Shown here: positions 1 to 7,187 of the stretch, piece by piece
Numbering within the stretch: the first letter of the stretch is position 1
How the letters are laid out: each line of letters opens with the position of its first letter
Assembly (NCBI GenBank): GCA_031549535.1
Contig: JAVBPP010000011.1
Span: 1-15,394, forward strand
Length of the DNA: 15,394 nt
Origin: JAVBPP01 sp031549535
GTDB lineage: Bacteria > Bacillota > Clostridia > Oscillospirales > Acutalibacteraceae
Direction: 5' to 3'
Translations under genes and position numbers: made by a program
The notes under the pieces: generated by a model
What the model was told of the DNA's origin: nothing
Databases searched by the model: none
The model's input: the letters and a program-made list of their open reading frames with translations, nothing else

Positions 1-23
1 TGGAGGTCAAAACCCGCATTGCC

Positions 24-151
24 CGATTCAAAGGGTTTTCAAAACTCTCCTGTCCGGGGTGCGGGGTTTTTGTAAACCGCTTCGTCTGGTTTATAGGGTT
101 CTGAAAACCGGGGCTGTCCGGTTTATAGGGTACAGTTTATAAAGAGCGTTA
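24..151. repeat. Degenerate ~32-bp tandem repeat (about four units)
   Basis: Laid out in 32-base steps from position 24, successive units share a pattern of GGTTTATAGGGT, an AAAAC block and a CTGTCC end. GGTTTATAGGGT occurs exactly at 88-99 and 120-131 (32 apart). CTGTCCGG occurs at 50-57 and 114-121 (64 apart, two periods). Unit 1 and unit 3 agree at roughly 18 of 32 positions, so the array is decayed. There are no unique spacers, so it is not CRISPR. No convincing gene covers 1-227. The repeat may continue to the left of the window, since bases 1-23 also show the AAAACCC block. Confidence 0.5.
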
Positions 152-173
152 TAAAAAATCAAGAAACGCTCTT
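142..173 (-). terminator. Hairpin downstream of the foldase gene, possible terminator
   Basis: AAGAGCGTT (142-150) and AACGCTCTT (165-173) form a 9-bp perfect stem with a 14-nt AT-rich loop. It lies about 55 bp past the stop codon of the leftward foldase gene. The run of T after the stem is poor on the leftward strand (CTTTATAAAC), so termination is plausible but not certain. Confidence 0.4.
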
Positions 174-205
174 CTGCATGGCTTTTTTGCAGATTTTTTA
201 TCTAA

Positions 206-230
206 GCTTTCTTCATTGGGAATGGTATTA
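206..230 (-). repeat. MITE-end-like sequence forming the foldase stop codon
   Basis: Read leftward from 230, the sequence begins TAATACCATTCCCAATGAAG. The left end of the foldback element at 10947 begins TAATACCAATCCCAAATAAG. Over 26 positions without a gap, 22 are identical. The first TAA of this stretch is the stop codon of the foldase gene. The opposite end of such an element is not recognisable between 1 and 205, so this may be a truncated or eroded copy. Confidence 0.4.
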
Positions 231-1922
231 CGCCGCCTCCTGCTGCTGCGCCATTGCAGTTGAAATGCGCTTTTTAATAAACGCCTCTACCTGCATGGTG
301 CTCCAATCCAAAGCTTTTTCATTGTTGGTCTGCTTATAAGGATCGCTCTTGAGCAAATCGGTGACGTAGCTGTCGTAATCCTCCTCGGCCTTCGCGTTGC
401 GGATAGTTTCCATGTAGTCAAAGTCCGCCGTGTTTGCCTTAGAGAAATACATAATGTGGTAGCCGTAGTCGGTTTCTATGATGCCACTGTCCCCAGCCTT
501 GCGCGCCGCATCCAAGGACCAATTCAAAAATCCCTGCATAAAATCGGTTGTAGTGCGCACTGCCTTATACAGACCGCCATCCGCTTTGGAGCCGGCGTCG
601 GAGGTGTTCGCCTTGGCAAGCTCCGCAAAGCTTTCTTCCGTGTGCTTGCCGTCTTTCCACTCTTTATAGAGCTTATCGGCCTTATCCTTTGCGGCTTTTT
701 TCTCAGCGTCCGTCGCCGCTTCTTCGCTCTGCGGATCCTCTTTGAAGGATACCAACAGGTGGCGCACATCCACGGAGTGCGGCGCGTAGCGGGGCCTTGT
801 TACAAACACAACCATGTAGCCGCTGCTCAGGTCAAACAGCTTCGTGTCGCCAGCCTTACGCGCGGCATCCAGCACCCATTTTGTCATATCTTCGCTGGTG
901 CTTGTTAAATTCCCCTTGCTCTGGCGAAGTTTTAATGTCGTTGTATCCACATCAAAATCCTTAGTCGCCTTGTTGAGTTCCTTGACCTGCGCCACAAAGG
1001 CGGCCTCATCCTTCGCTTTGGAAAGCAAATCCTCAGCCTTTGTCTTTGCGGCAGCTTTGGCTGCCTCTTCGCGGGTTTTGAAGGCCTCGTCCGTTTCGCC
1101 ATCCTTCTTCGTCAGACTTTCCGGCTGCACGGTATAGCTGCGCATATCAATTAGGTCGTAGCTATCCTTATCCTTGTTATAGAGCTCGGTGAGCTTTTCA
1201 TTGGTGTATGCATCCTCTTTGCCCGCTTTAACGGAATCGCCGTAACGCTTGGAGAGCAGCTCAATTTTCATTTGCTCGCGGAACACTTTTTCCGTAAAGC
1301 CTTCACCATAAACATTTTTCAAATAGGCATTGACAGAAAAGCTGCTTTCACTTGCGGATTTACGCAGTGTTTCCACTTCATCGTCAATTTGCTTTTGTTC
1401 GTCCTTTGTCAGATTCTTATACTCATCCTGCTTAAGCGCTTCTTGATAAAGTGCGATTGTCTGCTGCAGCATTTCCAGAACAGAATGCTCAAAGAAATCC
1501 GACCACATTTTGAACTCCGGCTCTTCGCCCTCTTCGCCGCCCATGTTTTTATACTCCTGCTCACTGGGTGCCTTTGTCATGTCATAGCCAATGTAAGCAG
1601 CATACTGTGATATTTGGCTCATGTAGTTTTCATACATTACGCGGTAGTAGTAGTTATAGATTACACTGCTGACCTTGTAGTCGCCGATGGTGGTGACTGT
1701 TGTATATTTTTCACGCAGGCCCAATTGAGACAGGAAATAATAAGCGCAGCCGCAAATGACTGCAAGCATCACCACAACTGCAAGCAGCTTTTGCACAATA
1801 CCCGCTGCCTTGCCGGAGCCTTTTGCTCCCTTGCCCTTTTTTTTCGCGGTCGAGGCCAAGCGCTGCTTGCGCTCTTCCCGGTATTGTTCCGCTGCGCTCA
1901 GTTCTTTTTTCTTGTTCGCCAT
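228..1922 (-). CDS. Membrane-anchored peptidylprolyl isomerase / foldase (PrsA/SurA-like)
   Basis: A 564-aa parvulin-family protein. Family knowledge: such proteins assist folding of secreted proteins on the outer face of the membrane. Residues 1-42 are Lys/Arg-rich and cytoplasmic, and one membrane segment follows at about 43-65. No convincing lipobox is seen, so a signal anchor is likelier than a lipoprotein. Residues about 85-245 form a helical SurA_N-like chaperone region. A PpiC/Rotamase domain lies at about 380-494, with DVRHLLVSF, a GG turn (ADGGLY) and DYGYHIMYF. A region at about 258-374 looks like a degenerate second copy: WVLDAARKAGDT there mirrors WSLDAARKAGDS in the main domain. 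The start at 1922 was chosen because AAGGATGGA lies 8 nt upstream; earlier in-frame ATG (1931) and TTG (1940) codons lack a spaced ribosome site. It is monocistronic. The substrate is unknown. Confidence 0.85.
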   Translation of the reverse strand: MANKKKELSAAEQYREERKQRLASTAKKKGKGAKGSGKAAGIVQKLLAVVVMLAVICGCAYYFLSQLGLREKYTTVTTIGDYKVSSVIYNYYYRVMYENYMSQISQYAAYIGYDMTKAPSEQEYKNMGGEEGEEPEFKMWSDFFEHSVLEMLQQTIALYQEALKQDEYKNLTKDEQKQIDDEVETLRKSASESSFSVNAYLKNVYGEGFTEKVFREQMKIELLSKRYGDSVKAGKEDAYTNEKLTELYNKDKDSYDLIDMRSYTVQPESLTKKDGETDEAFKTREEAAKAAAKTKAEDLLSKAKDEAAFVAQVKELNKATKDFDVDTTTLKLRQSKGNLTSTSEDMTKWVLDAARKAGDTKLFDLSSGYMVVFVTRPRYAPHSVDVRHLLVSFKEDPQSEEAATDAEKKAAKDKADKLYKEWKDGKHTEESFAELAKANTSDAGSKADGGLYKAVRTTTDFMQGFLNWSLDAARKAGDSGIIETDYGYHIMYFSKANTADFDYMETIRNAKAEEDYDSYVTDLLKSDPYKQTNNEKALDWSTMQVEAFIKKRISTAMAQQQEAA

Positions 1923-1978
1923 ATCTTCCATCCTTTTCAAAATCGGTTCCGAAATACAATTCTCGGCATAACAGGAAT

Positions 1979-2007
1979 ATAGTATACTATTTTATGGGAA
2001 TTTACAA
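1979..2007 (-). promoter_or_regulatory. Possible promoter of the foldase gene with a palindromic -10 region
   Basis: On the leftward strand a TATACT (1986-1981) resembles a -10 box. TTGTAA (2007-2002) is a possible -35, with a short 15-bp spacer. The -10 sits within a perfect 12-bp palindrome, ATAGTATACTAT (1979-1990), which could be an operator or just AT-rich promoter DNA. Confidence 0.3.
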
Positions 2008-2038
2008 GTCTTTTTTAGAAATCGGACGAGTTCACGCA

Positions 2039-2072
2039 GAAAAGCAGAGCACGATGCGGGCATCGTGCCCTG
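2039..2072 (-). terminator. Rho-independent terminator after the deoD-mutS-oxidoreductase cluster
   Basis: CAGAGCACGATG (2045-2056) pairs with CATCGTGCCCTG (2061-2072) over 12 bp (one G-T pair) around a 4-nt loop. Read leftward, a CTTTTC tract follows at 2044-2039. It lies 24 bp past the stop codon of the oxidoreductase gene. Confidence 0.75.
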
Positions 2073-2095
2073 TGCGTTACCCTTTCTTGTTCACA

Positions 2096-3184
2096 TTACA
2101 GCTCCGGGATATCAATCACAATTTCTCTGCCCTGTTCGGCAGATTTCACGATGCCGTCAATGATTGCCTGGTTGTAAATAATCTGGCTGGATGGAATGGG
2201 GGCGCTGCCGCCGTCGCGCACGGCATCCAAGAAGAGGCGAATTTTTTTGTAAAAACCGCCCTGCCCCTTGTTTTCCAGCGGCGGAACCGTAGTTTGCGTC
2301 ATCACACCCGCCACATCGTGGTAAATCGTCATAGGGCCGCCGATGCTGCCATCCCAACAGGGTGTGGAGGGAATGCGTAGAGCCGCCTTTTTACCCAGAA
2401 TGATGGTATCGCCCGTGGTATCGATATGCATTGCCCAGGAGATGCGGAAATCCAAAATAATGCCACCCTCCAAGCGCACGAAGGCCGCCGCAAAATCCTC
2501 CACATCAAAACGCGCGGCATCTGCCGGGTTGTTATACAGCGGGTTGTTGCCGAAAAACGCGCTGGTGTAGCCCGTAACAGTCAGCGGCTTGGGGTAGCCA
2601 ATGGCGTTGAGCACCATGTCCAGGGAATAGCAGCCAATATCCCCCATCGCACCGATACCGGCTGTTTTTTTCTCAATAAAGCTGCTGTTTGGTACGCCGC
2701 GCCTGCGTCCGCCGCCTGTCTGGATATAATAAATCTCACCCAGCTCGCCGGAGTCCACAACTTTTTTCACCATTTGCATATTGGCATCAAAGCGGGGCTG
2801 GAACCCGATGGAAAGGATTTTACCGCTCGCCTTTTCCGCCTTTACCATCGCAATGGCCTCTTCGGTTGTTACGCACATGGGTTTTTCAATCAGCACATGG
2901 ACGCCCTTGTTCAGCGCGTAAATCGCACATTCCGCGTGGGTGCTGTTATAGGTGCAAATACTGACCGCGTCAAGCGTTTCATTGTCCAGCAATTCCTTAT
3001 GGCTGGGGTAGCAGCGCGCCTTCTCCTCCAAATCAAAGGTCTCACAAAACTGCTCCGCACGGCCGGGAATGAGGTCCGCAACCGCCACAACCTCGGCATC
3101 CGCCATCATTTGATAATTGCGCATATGCGCGTGGGCAATGCCGCCCGCTCCGATGATACCGATTTTCAATTTTTTGTCCGCCAT
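2096..3184 (-). CDS. Gfo/Idh/MocA family NAD(P)-dependent oxidoreductase
   Basis: A 362-aa protein of normal family length. The N-terminal Rossmann fold opens with KIGIIGAGGIAHAHM (the GxGxxx nucleotide-binding loop). The family EKP motif appears as VLIEKPMCVTTEEA, whose lysine is usually catalytic. The C-terminal half has DIGCYSLDMVL, matching the Gfo/Idh/MocA_C D-x-G-x-x-x-x-D pattern. Such enzymes oxidise or reduce sugars, inositols or related polyols; the substrate cannot be told from the sequence. The ATG at 3184 is preferred over an in-frame GTG at 3193 because AGGTG lies 6 nt before it and overlaps the GTG. It begins 15 nt after the MutS-like gene's stop, so it is the last gene of a three-gene transcript, and a terminator follows. 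Confidence 0.88.
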   Translation of the reverse strand: MADKKLKIGIIGAGGIAHAHMRNYQMMADAEVVAVADLIPGRAEQFCETFDLEEKARCYPSHKELLDNETLDAVSICTYNSTHAECAIYALNKGVHVLIEKPMCVTTEEAIAMVKAEKASGKILSIGFQPRFDANMQMVKKVVDSGELGEIYYIQTGGGRRRGVPNSSFIEKKTAGIGAMGDIGCYSLDMVLNAIGYPKPLTVTGYTSAFFGNNPLYNNPADAARFDVEDFAAAFVRLEGGIILDFRISWAMHIDTTGDTIILGKKAALRIPSTPCWDGSIGGPMTIYHDVAGVMTQTTVPPLENKGQGGFYKKIRLFLDAVRDGGSAPIPSSQIIYNQAIIDGIVKSAEQGREIVIDIPEL

Positions 3185-3199
3185 TGCTGTCACCTTTTC

Positions 3200-4996
3200 C
3201 TATTTATTTATCGTATCAATCCCGATTTGCTTCATCAGGAATTTCGCGTTGGTGGAAACGGAACGCCCCTGCTGCAGCCGGTAGGTAAAAAACATTTCAT
3301 CCTTTTCATAGCGCTCCGAAAAGCTGTAATTCACAATCGACTTGCTCTCTTTATCCAAATCACACAGCGCCAAATCATGCGTGGTAATCAGCCCAGCCGC
3401 GCCCTGCGCCTGCAGCGCCAGCAGCACCTGCCTTGCGCCGTAAAGCCGATCCTCGGAGTTTGTGCCGCGAAAGATTTCGTCAATTAAAAAGAAAACCGGA
3501 CGCGCCCGCTTTTCGCCGGATTTTGCCCGCGCAAGGATGGCGGCAATGCGCTTGAGTTCCGCGTAAAAGGTGGAAATTCCGCCGCTTAAATCGTCCGCAA
3601 TGCGCATGGAGGTCAGCACGTCAAACAGGGTGCATTGCAGGGATGCCGCGCATACCAGTCCGCCCGCGTTGGCAAGCACCAAATTAATGCCTACCGTACG
3701 CAAAAACGTAGTTTTTCCGGACATATTGGAGCCGGAAATAATGCCGATTTCCTGTTCCAACGCAAAATCATTGCAGACGCGCTGCCCATTGCCAAGCAAG
3801 GGGTGGCCAATGTTTACAGCCCGCAGAACGCTCTCCCCGGCCGTAATTTCGGGACGGCAACAACCCTCACAGACACAGGGCAGCACCGCCAGACTCAACA
3901 GGCTCTCCAGTTCACCGAAACATACAAACCAGTTCTCGCAATCCGTTCCATAGCGCGCTTTCCAGCTGTCCAAACGTACAGCGCAGCGAAAATCCCAAAG
4001 TAGCAGGGCGTTCAAAACGAAATACAAAATCCCGTTCCCCTTGATTTGTGTTTTACTCGCGATGCTATCCAACTGCTTCAACGCGGGCAGTGCCGCCTTC
4101 GTCTCCTGCTGCAGCTCCCGCAGCAGCGGCGCATGCAGCGGCGTTTCCGCCAACAGGGTAATGGCTTTTGTATAGCGCCCAAAGCTATGAGGCGCCCTCG
4201 TGAGCGGATCAAGCAGCCCTTTGCAGCGCATCAGCCCAAGCGCCCACAGCAATAGGTGCAGCGCCATCCAAGCCCCGGAGGCCAACTTGAGCGCCGGATA
4301 CGGCAGCGCGAGAGAAAGCAGCGCAGCCGCAGCGGCACCGGGAGCCAGCCAAACGACCGCCGCACGCAAAACACGGGAGGACAAAAACCGTTTGCCCAAC
4401 TGCAGAGCCTCAACCGCCTTCGGGATGCTGTCATCCGTGCCGATTTGCCCAGTCTCACTCTGAAAGCGGCAGGCAAACTCTGCCATGCCGCTCAACTCCG
4501 CCACGGCCTCCTGCCGCCGGAGAACTTGCTCCCCCGTATACTGCGGCCGGAGCAAATCCGCCGCAAGGCGCTGCCTGCCGTGCCAACTGCCTGTTACATT
4601 TAATAGTTGAAACAAAGAGGCATCGCCGACCATATCCAAATCCATTCCGTAGGGATGAGCCGCATCCGCAAAGTCCGCACCCTTGTCCGCAAACGCGATC
4701 CAAGAGCCCTCCATGCGGTCCAGATAGCGCCGAGCGGCATCCATCACAGCCTTTGCTTGCCGCAACGCGCGGTGCACACGGTTATGCAGCACCCAGAACA
4801 GCACAAGCAACGCAAATCCCCCCCCTGCCAATGACAGGGAGAGCGGCGAAAAATCCGCACGGTAAACAACATAGCACAGGGCAAAAAAACCAAATAGCAG
4901 CAAAAACTTCGCGCCGCCAAGAATAAAAAACACACGCTCCTGTTTGCGCCGGCTTTCGTTCTGCCGTTCCCATATCTCTTGAAATTTTTGTTTCAT
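3200..4996 (-). CDS. Membrane-associated MutS-like ATPase (MutS domain V protein)
   Basis: A 598-aa protein. The C-terminal third is a MutS-type ABC ATPase: Walker A GSNMSGKT (about 422-429), Walker B FFLIDE followed by IFRGTNSEDR (about 503-517), and the LITTHDLAL switch (about 536-544). The N-terminal MutS mismatch-recognition domain I is absent. Instead there are two hydrophobic segments (about 22-41 and 52-70) and a further pair (about 212-256), so the protein is probably in the membrane. A MutS core/lever-like region (DLDMVGDASLFQLLN) lies between. It is therefore a MutS relative of unknown role, not the mismatch-repair MutS. The ATG at 4996 has GAGGAA 6 nt upstream and starts 1 nt after the deoD stop, suggesting translational coupling. 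A TTG at 5008 is in frame but less likely. Confidence 0.85.
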   Translation of the reverse strand: MKQKFQEIWERQNESRRKQERVFFILGGAKFLLLFGFFALCYVVYRADFSPLSLSLAGGGFALLVLFWVLHNRVHRALRQAKAVMDAARRYLDRMEGSWIAFADKGADFADAAHPYGMDLDMVGDASLFQLLNVTGSWHGRQRLAADLLRPQYTGEQVLRRQEAVAELSGMAEFACRFQSETGQIGTDDSIPKAVEALQLGKRFLSSRVLRAAVVWLAPGAAAAALLSLALPYPALKLASGAWMALHLLLWALGLMRCKGLLDPLTRAPHSFGRYTKAITLLAETPLHAPLLRELQQETKAALPALKQLDSIASKTQIKGNGILYFVLNALLLWDFRCAVRLDSWKARYGTDCENWFVCFGELESLLSLAVLPCVCEGCCRPEITAGESVLRAVNIGHPLLGNGQRVCNDFALEQEIGIISGSNMSGKTTFLRTVGINLVLANAGGLVCAASLQCTLFDVLTSMRIADDLSGGISTFYAELKRIAAILARAKSGEKRARPVFFLIDEIFRGTNSEDRLYGARQVLLALQAQGAAGLITTHDLALCDLDKESKSIVNYSFSERYEKDEMFFTYRLQQGRSVSTNAKFLMKQIGIDTINK

Positions 4997-4997
4997 T

Positions 4998-5714
4998 CTA
5001 TTCCTCAACCGCCAGGCGCAAGGCCAGGGTAATCATATCAATGAAGCCGCTTTCCCGCTCCTGCGCTGTGCATTGCTCCTGCGTAAACGGGTCGTCTGAA
5101 ATGGTGAGTATCCCCAGTGCCCGCTTGCCGGCGGCTGCGGCGTTGCAATAGAGCGCCGCACATTCCATCTCCACGGCCAAAACGCCCATGTCCCGCCAGC
5201 GCAGCAGCACGTCCTTATCGCTGTAGAACACATCAGAGGTCAGCACATTACCCACCACCGGTTCTATCCCCTGCCGCTGTGCACAGGCAAACGCCGCCTG
5301 GAGTAAAGAAAAGTCGGCTAAGGGCGCAAAACTGCCCGGCAGTCCATACTGCGCAGGATAATGAGAATCTGTACAAACGCCCTGCGCCAGGACAACATCC
5401 CGCAGCTCCAATTCCGGCGCAAGCTTCCCCGCCGAACCGATGCGGATGATGGTATCGACCCCATAAAAATGAAACAGCTCATAGGAATAAATGCCCATAG
5501 ACGGCACACCCATCCCGGAGCCCATAACCGAGACTTTCTCCCCTGCGTACAAACCGGTATAGCCATACATAGCGCGTGTGCGGTTCACAGAGACGGCACC
5601 CTCCAAAAAATCCCGCGCAATCAACTCCGCGCGCAGTGGGTCGCCGGGCATTAAAACCGTTTTGGCAAAATCGCCCTGTCCGGCGGAAATATGCGCTGTA
5701 GGTATCTGCGGCAT
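4998..5714 (-). CDS. deoD: Purine-nucleoside phosphorylase, DeoD type
   Basis: A 238-aa protein, full length for the hexameric DeoD family. It cleaves purine (deoxy)nucleosides with phosphate to give the base and (deoxy)ribose-1-phosphate in purine salvage. Family landmarks in order: PGDPLRAELIA (phosphate loop with Gly and Arg), NRTRAMYGYTG (Arg from the neighbouring subunit), GSGMGVPSMGIYSYELF (signature), IRIGSAG (phosphate-binding Arg), VEMECAALY (ribose-binding Met-Glu) and TISDDPFT (catalytic Asp). The start at 5714 has AGGAGGAG 5 nt upstream. It is the first gene of the deoD-mutS-like-oxidoreductase cluster, behind a recognisable promoter. Confidence 0.95.
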   Translation of the reverse strand: MPQIPTAHISAGQGDFAKTVLMPGDPLRAELIARDFLEGAVSVNRTRAMYGYTGLYAGEKVSVMGSGMGVPSMGIYSYELFHFYGVDTIIRIGSAGKLAPELELRDVVLAQGVCTDSHYPAQYGLPGSFAPLADFSLLQAAFACAQRQGIEPVVGNVLTSDVFYSDKDVLLRWRDMGVLAVEMECAALYCNAAAAGKRALGILTISDDPFTQEQCTAQERESGFIDMITLALRLAVEE

Positions 5715-5761
5715 ATAGACTCCTCCTGTGCCGTAACATGAAGCCGTGAAGCAATACTCAA

Positions 5762-5790
5762 AGCATACACGCTTATGCTGCCGCTGTCAA
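5762..5790 (-). promoter_or_regulatory. deoD promoter with overlapping inverted repeat
   Basis: Read leftward: a perfect TTGACA (5790-5785), a 17-bp spacer, then TATGCT (5767-5762, 4 of 6 consensus). The -10 is one arm of an inverted repeat, AGCATA-N6-TATGCT (5762-5779), that could be a repressor operator. Transcription would start about 40 bp before the deoD ATG. Confidence 0.6.
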
Positions 5791-5814
5791 CGCATTCCCA
5801 TCCAAATTCTATTG

Positions 5815-5841
5815 TCAATACCGGACAAAAGCACATACACT
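5815..5841 (+). promoter_or_regulatory. Candidate sigma-E-type promoter of the cotJ operon
   Basis: CATACACT (5834-5841) fits the mother-cell sigma-E -10 consensus CATACA(H)T. The -35 is weak: CAATA around 5816-5820, with a spacer shorter than usual. In Bacillus subtilis cotJ is sigma-E dependent. A second CATACA at 5926 lacks a -35. The leader from here to cotJA would be about 120 nt. Confidence 0.35.
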
Positions 5842-5967
5842 GTTAGCAAGGGCAAGCCCTAACGGCAAATTGCGTTTGTAGCGCATTGCTGTTGCGTGCC
5901 GCGAACCGGTGCGCGCACGCGCAAACATACAAGCAGGGGTTAAAATAATTAAAGGAGCGAAACAGGT

Positions 5968-6240
5968 ATGACATTTGACGATTCCGGCCTGTTTTTCCAG
6001 CCGATGCCTGAATATTGTGTTCGGGTAAACCGCATGGAAAAAGCAGAGCCAACGGCATGCTGCGACAGCCATAGGGACATGGGCTGCCGTGGCGGCGACA
6101 TGCCGGACGACTTCGCGGTTGCCATGGCATATGTGCCCATTCAAAAGGACAGCAGCACATATGACGACATGCAAGCCCTGTGCGAGGGAACCCTCTTCCC
6201 CACGCTGAACAAACCGTTTTTAGGGAGTGACTGCCGATGA
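5968..6240 (+). CDS. cotJA: Spore coat associated protein CotJA
   Basis: A 90-aa protein of normal CotJA length. The C-terminal half carries the family-typical VAMAYVPIQ and QALCEGTLFPTLNKPFLG stretches; the N-terminal half is Cys-rich and variable. In Bacillus, CotJA is made in the mother cell under sigma-E and is needed for incorporation of CotJC into the coat. AAAGGAG lies 10 nt before the ATG. The stop codon overlaps the cotJB start as ATGA, so the two are translationally coupled. The gene set strongly supports an endospore-forming host. Confidence 0.9.
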   Translation: MTFDDSGLFFQPMPEYCVRVNRMEKAEPTACCDSHRDMGCRGGDMPDDFAVAMAYVPIQKDSSTYDDMQALCEGTLFPTLNKPFLGSDCR

Positions 6241-6494
6241 AAGAAGCATACTGCGGCTGTGATTTAAAGCAGCTCATGGCCAGCGCCTTCACACTTTGGG
6301 ATATGCACCTATATCTCGATACACATCCGCATGACAAGGCAATGCTCGCCAAATACGAAAAGCTTTCTGACGCATACGCCGTTATGAAAGCAGAATACGA
6401 AGAAGCCTACGGCCCGCTGACTGCCATGGCAGGCTCCGGCAAAGCATGGCTCAAGAATCCCTGGCCTTGGGATCCGGAAGGGGTAGACGACTGA
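6237..6494 (+). CDS. cotJB: Spore coat protein CotJB
   Basis: An 85-aa protein of normal CotJB length, with the family features LKQLMASAFTLWDMHLYLDT near the N-terminus, then a tyrosine-rich helix (KYEKLSDAYAVMKAEYEEAYGPL) and a W-rich end (WPWDPEG). No enzymatic function is known; it is always found with CotJA and CotJC. It overlaps cotJA by 4 nt and cotJC by 1 nt (TGATG), so the three genes form one tightly coupled operon. Confidence 0.92.
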   Translation: MKEAYCGCDLKQLMASAFTLWDMHLYLDTHPHDKAMLAKYEKLSDAYAVMKAEYEEAYGPLTAMAGSGKAWLKNPWPWDPEGVDD

Positions 6495-7099
6495 TGTTTC
6501 AATACGAAAAAAAGCTGCAATACCCGGTAAATATTAAAAACCCCAACCCGAAATATGCGCAGATTGTTATGACGCAGTACGGTGGACCGGATGGCGAGCT
6601 TGGCGCATCCCTGCGCTATCTCAGCCAGCGTTTTACTATGCCTTATGGGGAGTTGCGTGGACTTTTGACTGATGTGGGTACCGAAGAGCTCGGCCACTTG
6701 GAGATGGTGGGAGCAATTGTTTATCAACTCACAAAGAACCTGAGCATGGACGATATTAAAAAGGGTGGGTTTGACGCCTATTTTGTGGATCATACCACGG
6801 GCATTTATCCGCAATCCGCAGGCGGCACACCCTGGAGTGCTGCAGGCATGCAAAGCAAGGGCGATATGATTACGGATTTACACGAGAATATGGCGGCCGA
6901 GCAAAAAGCCCGCACAACCTACGATAATATCCTGCGTCTGGTAGACGACCCGGATGTGCGCGAACCAATTAAGTTTTTGCGCGAGCGTGAAATTGTGCAC
7001 TATCAGCGCTTCGGCGAGGGGCTGCGCCTTGCCACTGACCGAATGAACAGCAAGAATTTTTATGCGTTTAACCCAGAGTTTGACAAGAAGAAACGTTAA
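6494..7099 (+). CDS. cotJC: Spore coat protein CotJC (manganese-catalase family)
   Basis: A 201-aa protein of the Mn-catalase (ferritin-like) family. MFQYEKKLQYPV is the typical CotJC start. Metal-ligand helices are visible: TDVGTEELGHLEMVGAIVYQL (Glu and His) and LHENMAAEQKARTTYDNILR followed by REREIVHYQRFGE (Glu and His). Family knowledge: Mn-catalases break down hydrogen peroxide with a dimanganese centre; in the spore coat CotJC is presumed to protect or to be structural. The start was set at 6494, not at the upstream in-frame ATG 6446, which lies inside cotJB. A strong terminator follows. Confidence 0.93.
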   Translation: MFQYEKKLQYPVNIKNPNPKYAQIVMTQYGGPDGELGASLRYLSQRFTMPYGELRGLLTDVGTEELGHLEMVGAIVYQLTKNLSMDDIKKGGFDAYFVDHTTGIYPQSAGGTPWSAAGMQSKGDMITDLHENMAAEQKARTTYDNILRLVDDPDVREPIKFLREREIVHYQRFGEGLRLATDRMNSKNFYAFNPEFDKKKR

Positions 7100-7110
7100 A
7101 TGCAGGCGGC

Positions 7111-7168
7111 AAAGCCGGTTCCTAGGTATGAGCAATCGCACAAAGATTGCATAGGAGCCGGCTTTTTT
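7111..7168 (+). terminator. Rho-independent terminator of the cotJ operon
   Basis: AAAGCCGGTTCCTA (7111-7124) pairs with TAGGAGCCGGCTTT (7152-7165) over 14 bp, with an inner stem GCAATC/GATTGC (7132-7137/7145-7150), followed by a run of six T. It starts 11 bp past the cotJC stop. On the opposite strand the T run is poor, so it probably serves mainly cotJ and not the convergent MFS gene. Confidence 0.85.
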
Positions 7169-7187
7169 ATCATTTCTATCACATTTA

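Noticed and set aside
24..151. CRISPR array
   Set aside because: The 32-bp period is contiguous, with no constant repeat separated by unique spacers and no cas genes nearby.
1..227. 3' end of a rightward gene entering from the left edge
   Set aside because: All three frames are open for 24-48 codons only and translate the tandem repeat; no protein family is recognisable.
456..908. Rightward 150-codon open frame
   Set aside because: It is antisense to the parvulin domain of the foldase gene and has no family features.
2426..3487. Rightward 353-codon open frame opposite the oxidoreductase and MutS-like genes
   Set aside because: It lies antisense to two well-supported genes, crosses their junction, has no recognisable domain, and reflects GC-rich codon bias.
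5926..5933. CATACAAG as the main sigma-E -10 for cotJA
   Set aside because: No -35-like sequence lies 12-15 bp upstream, in a GC-rich stretch.
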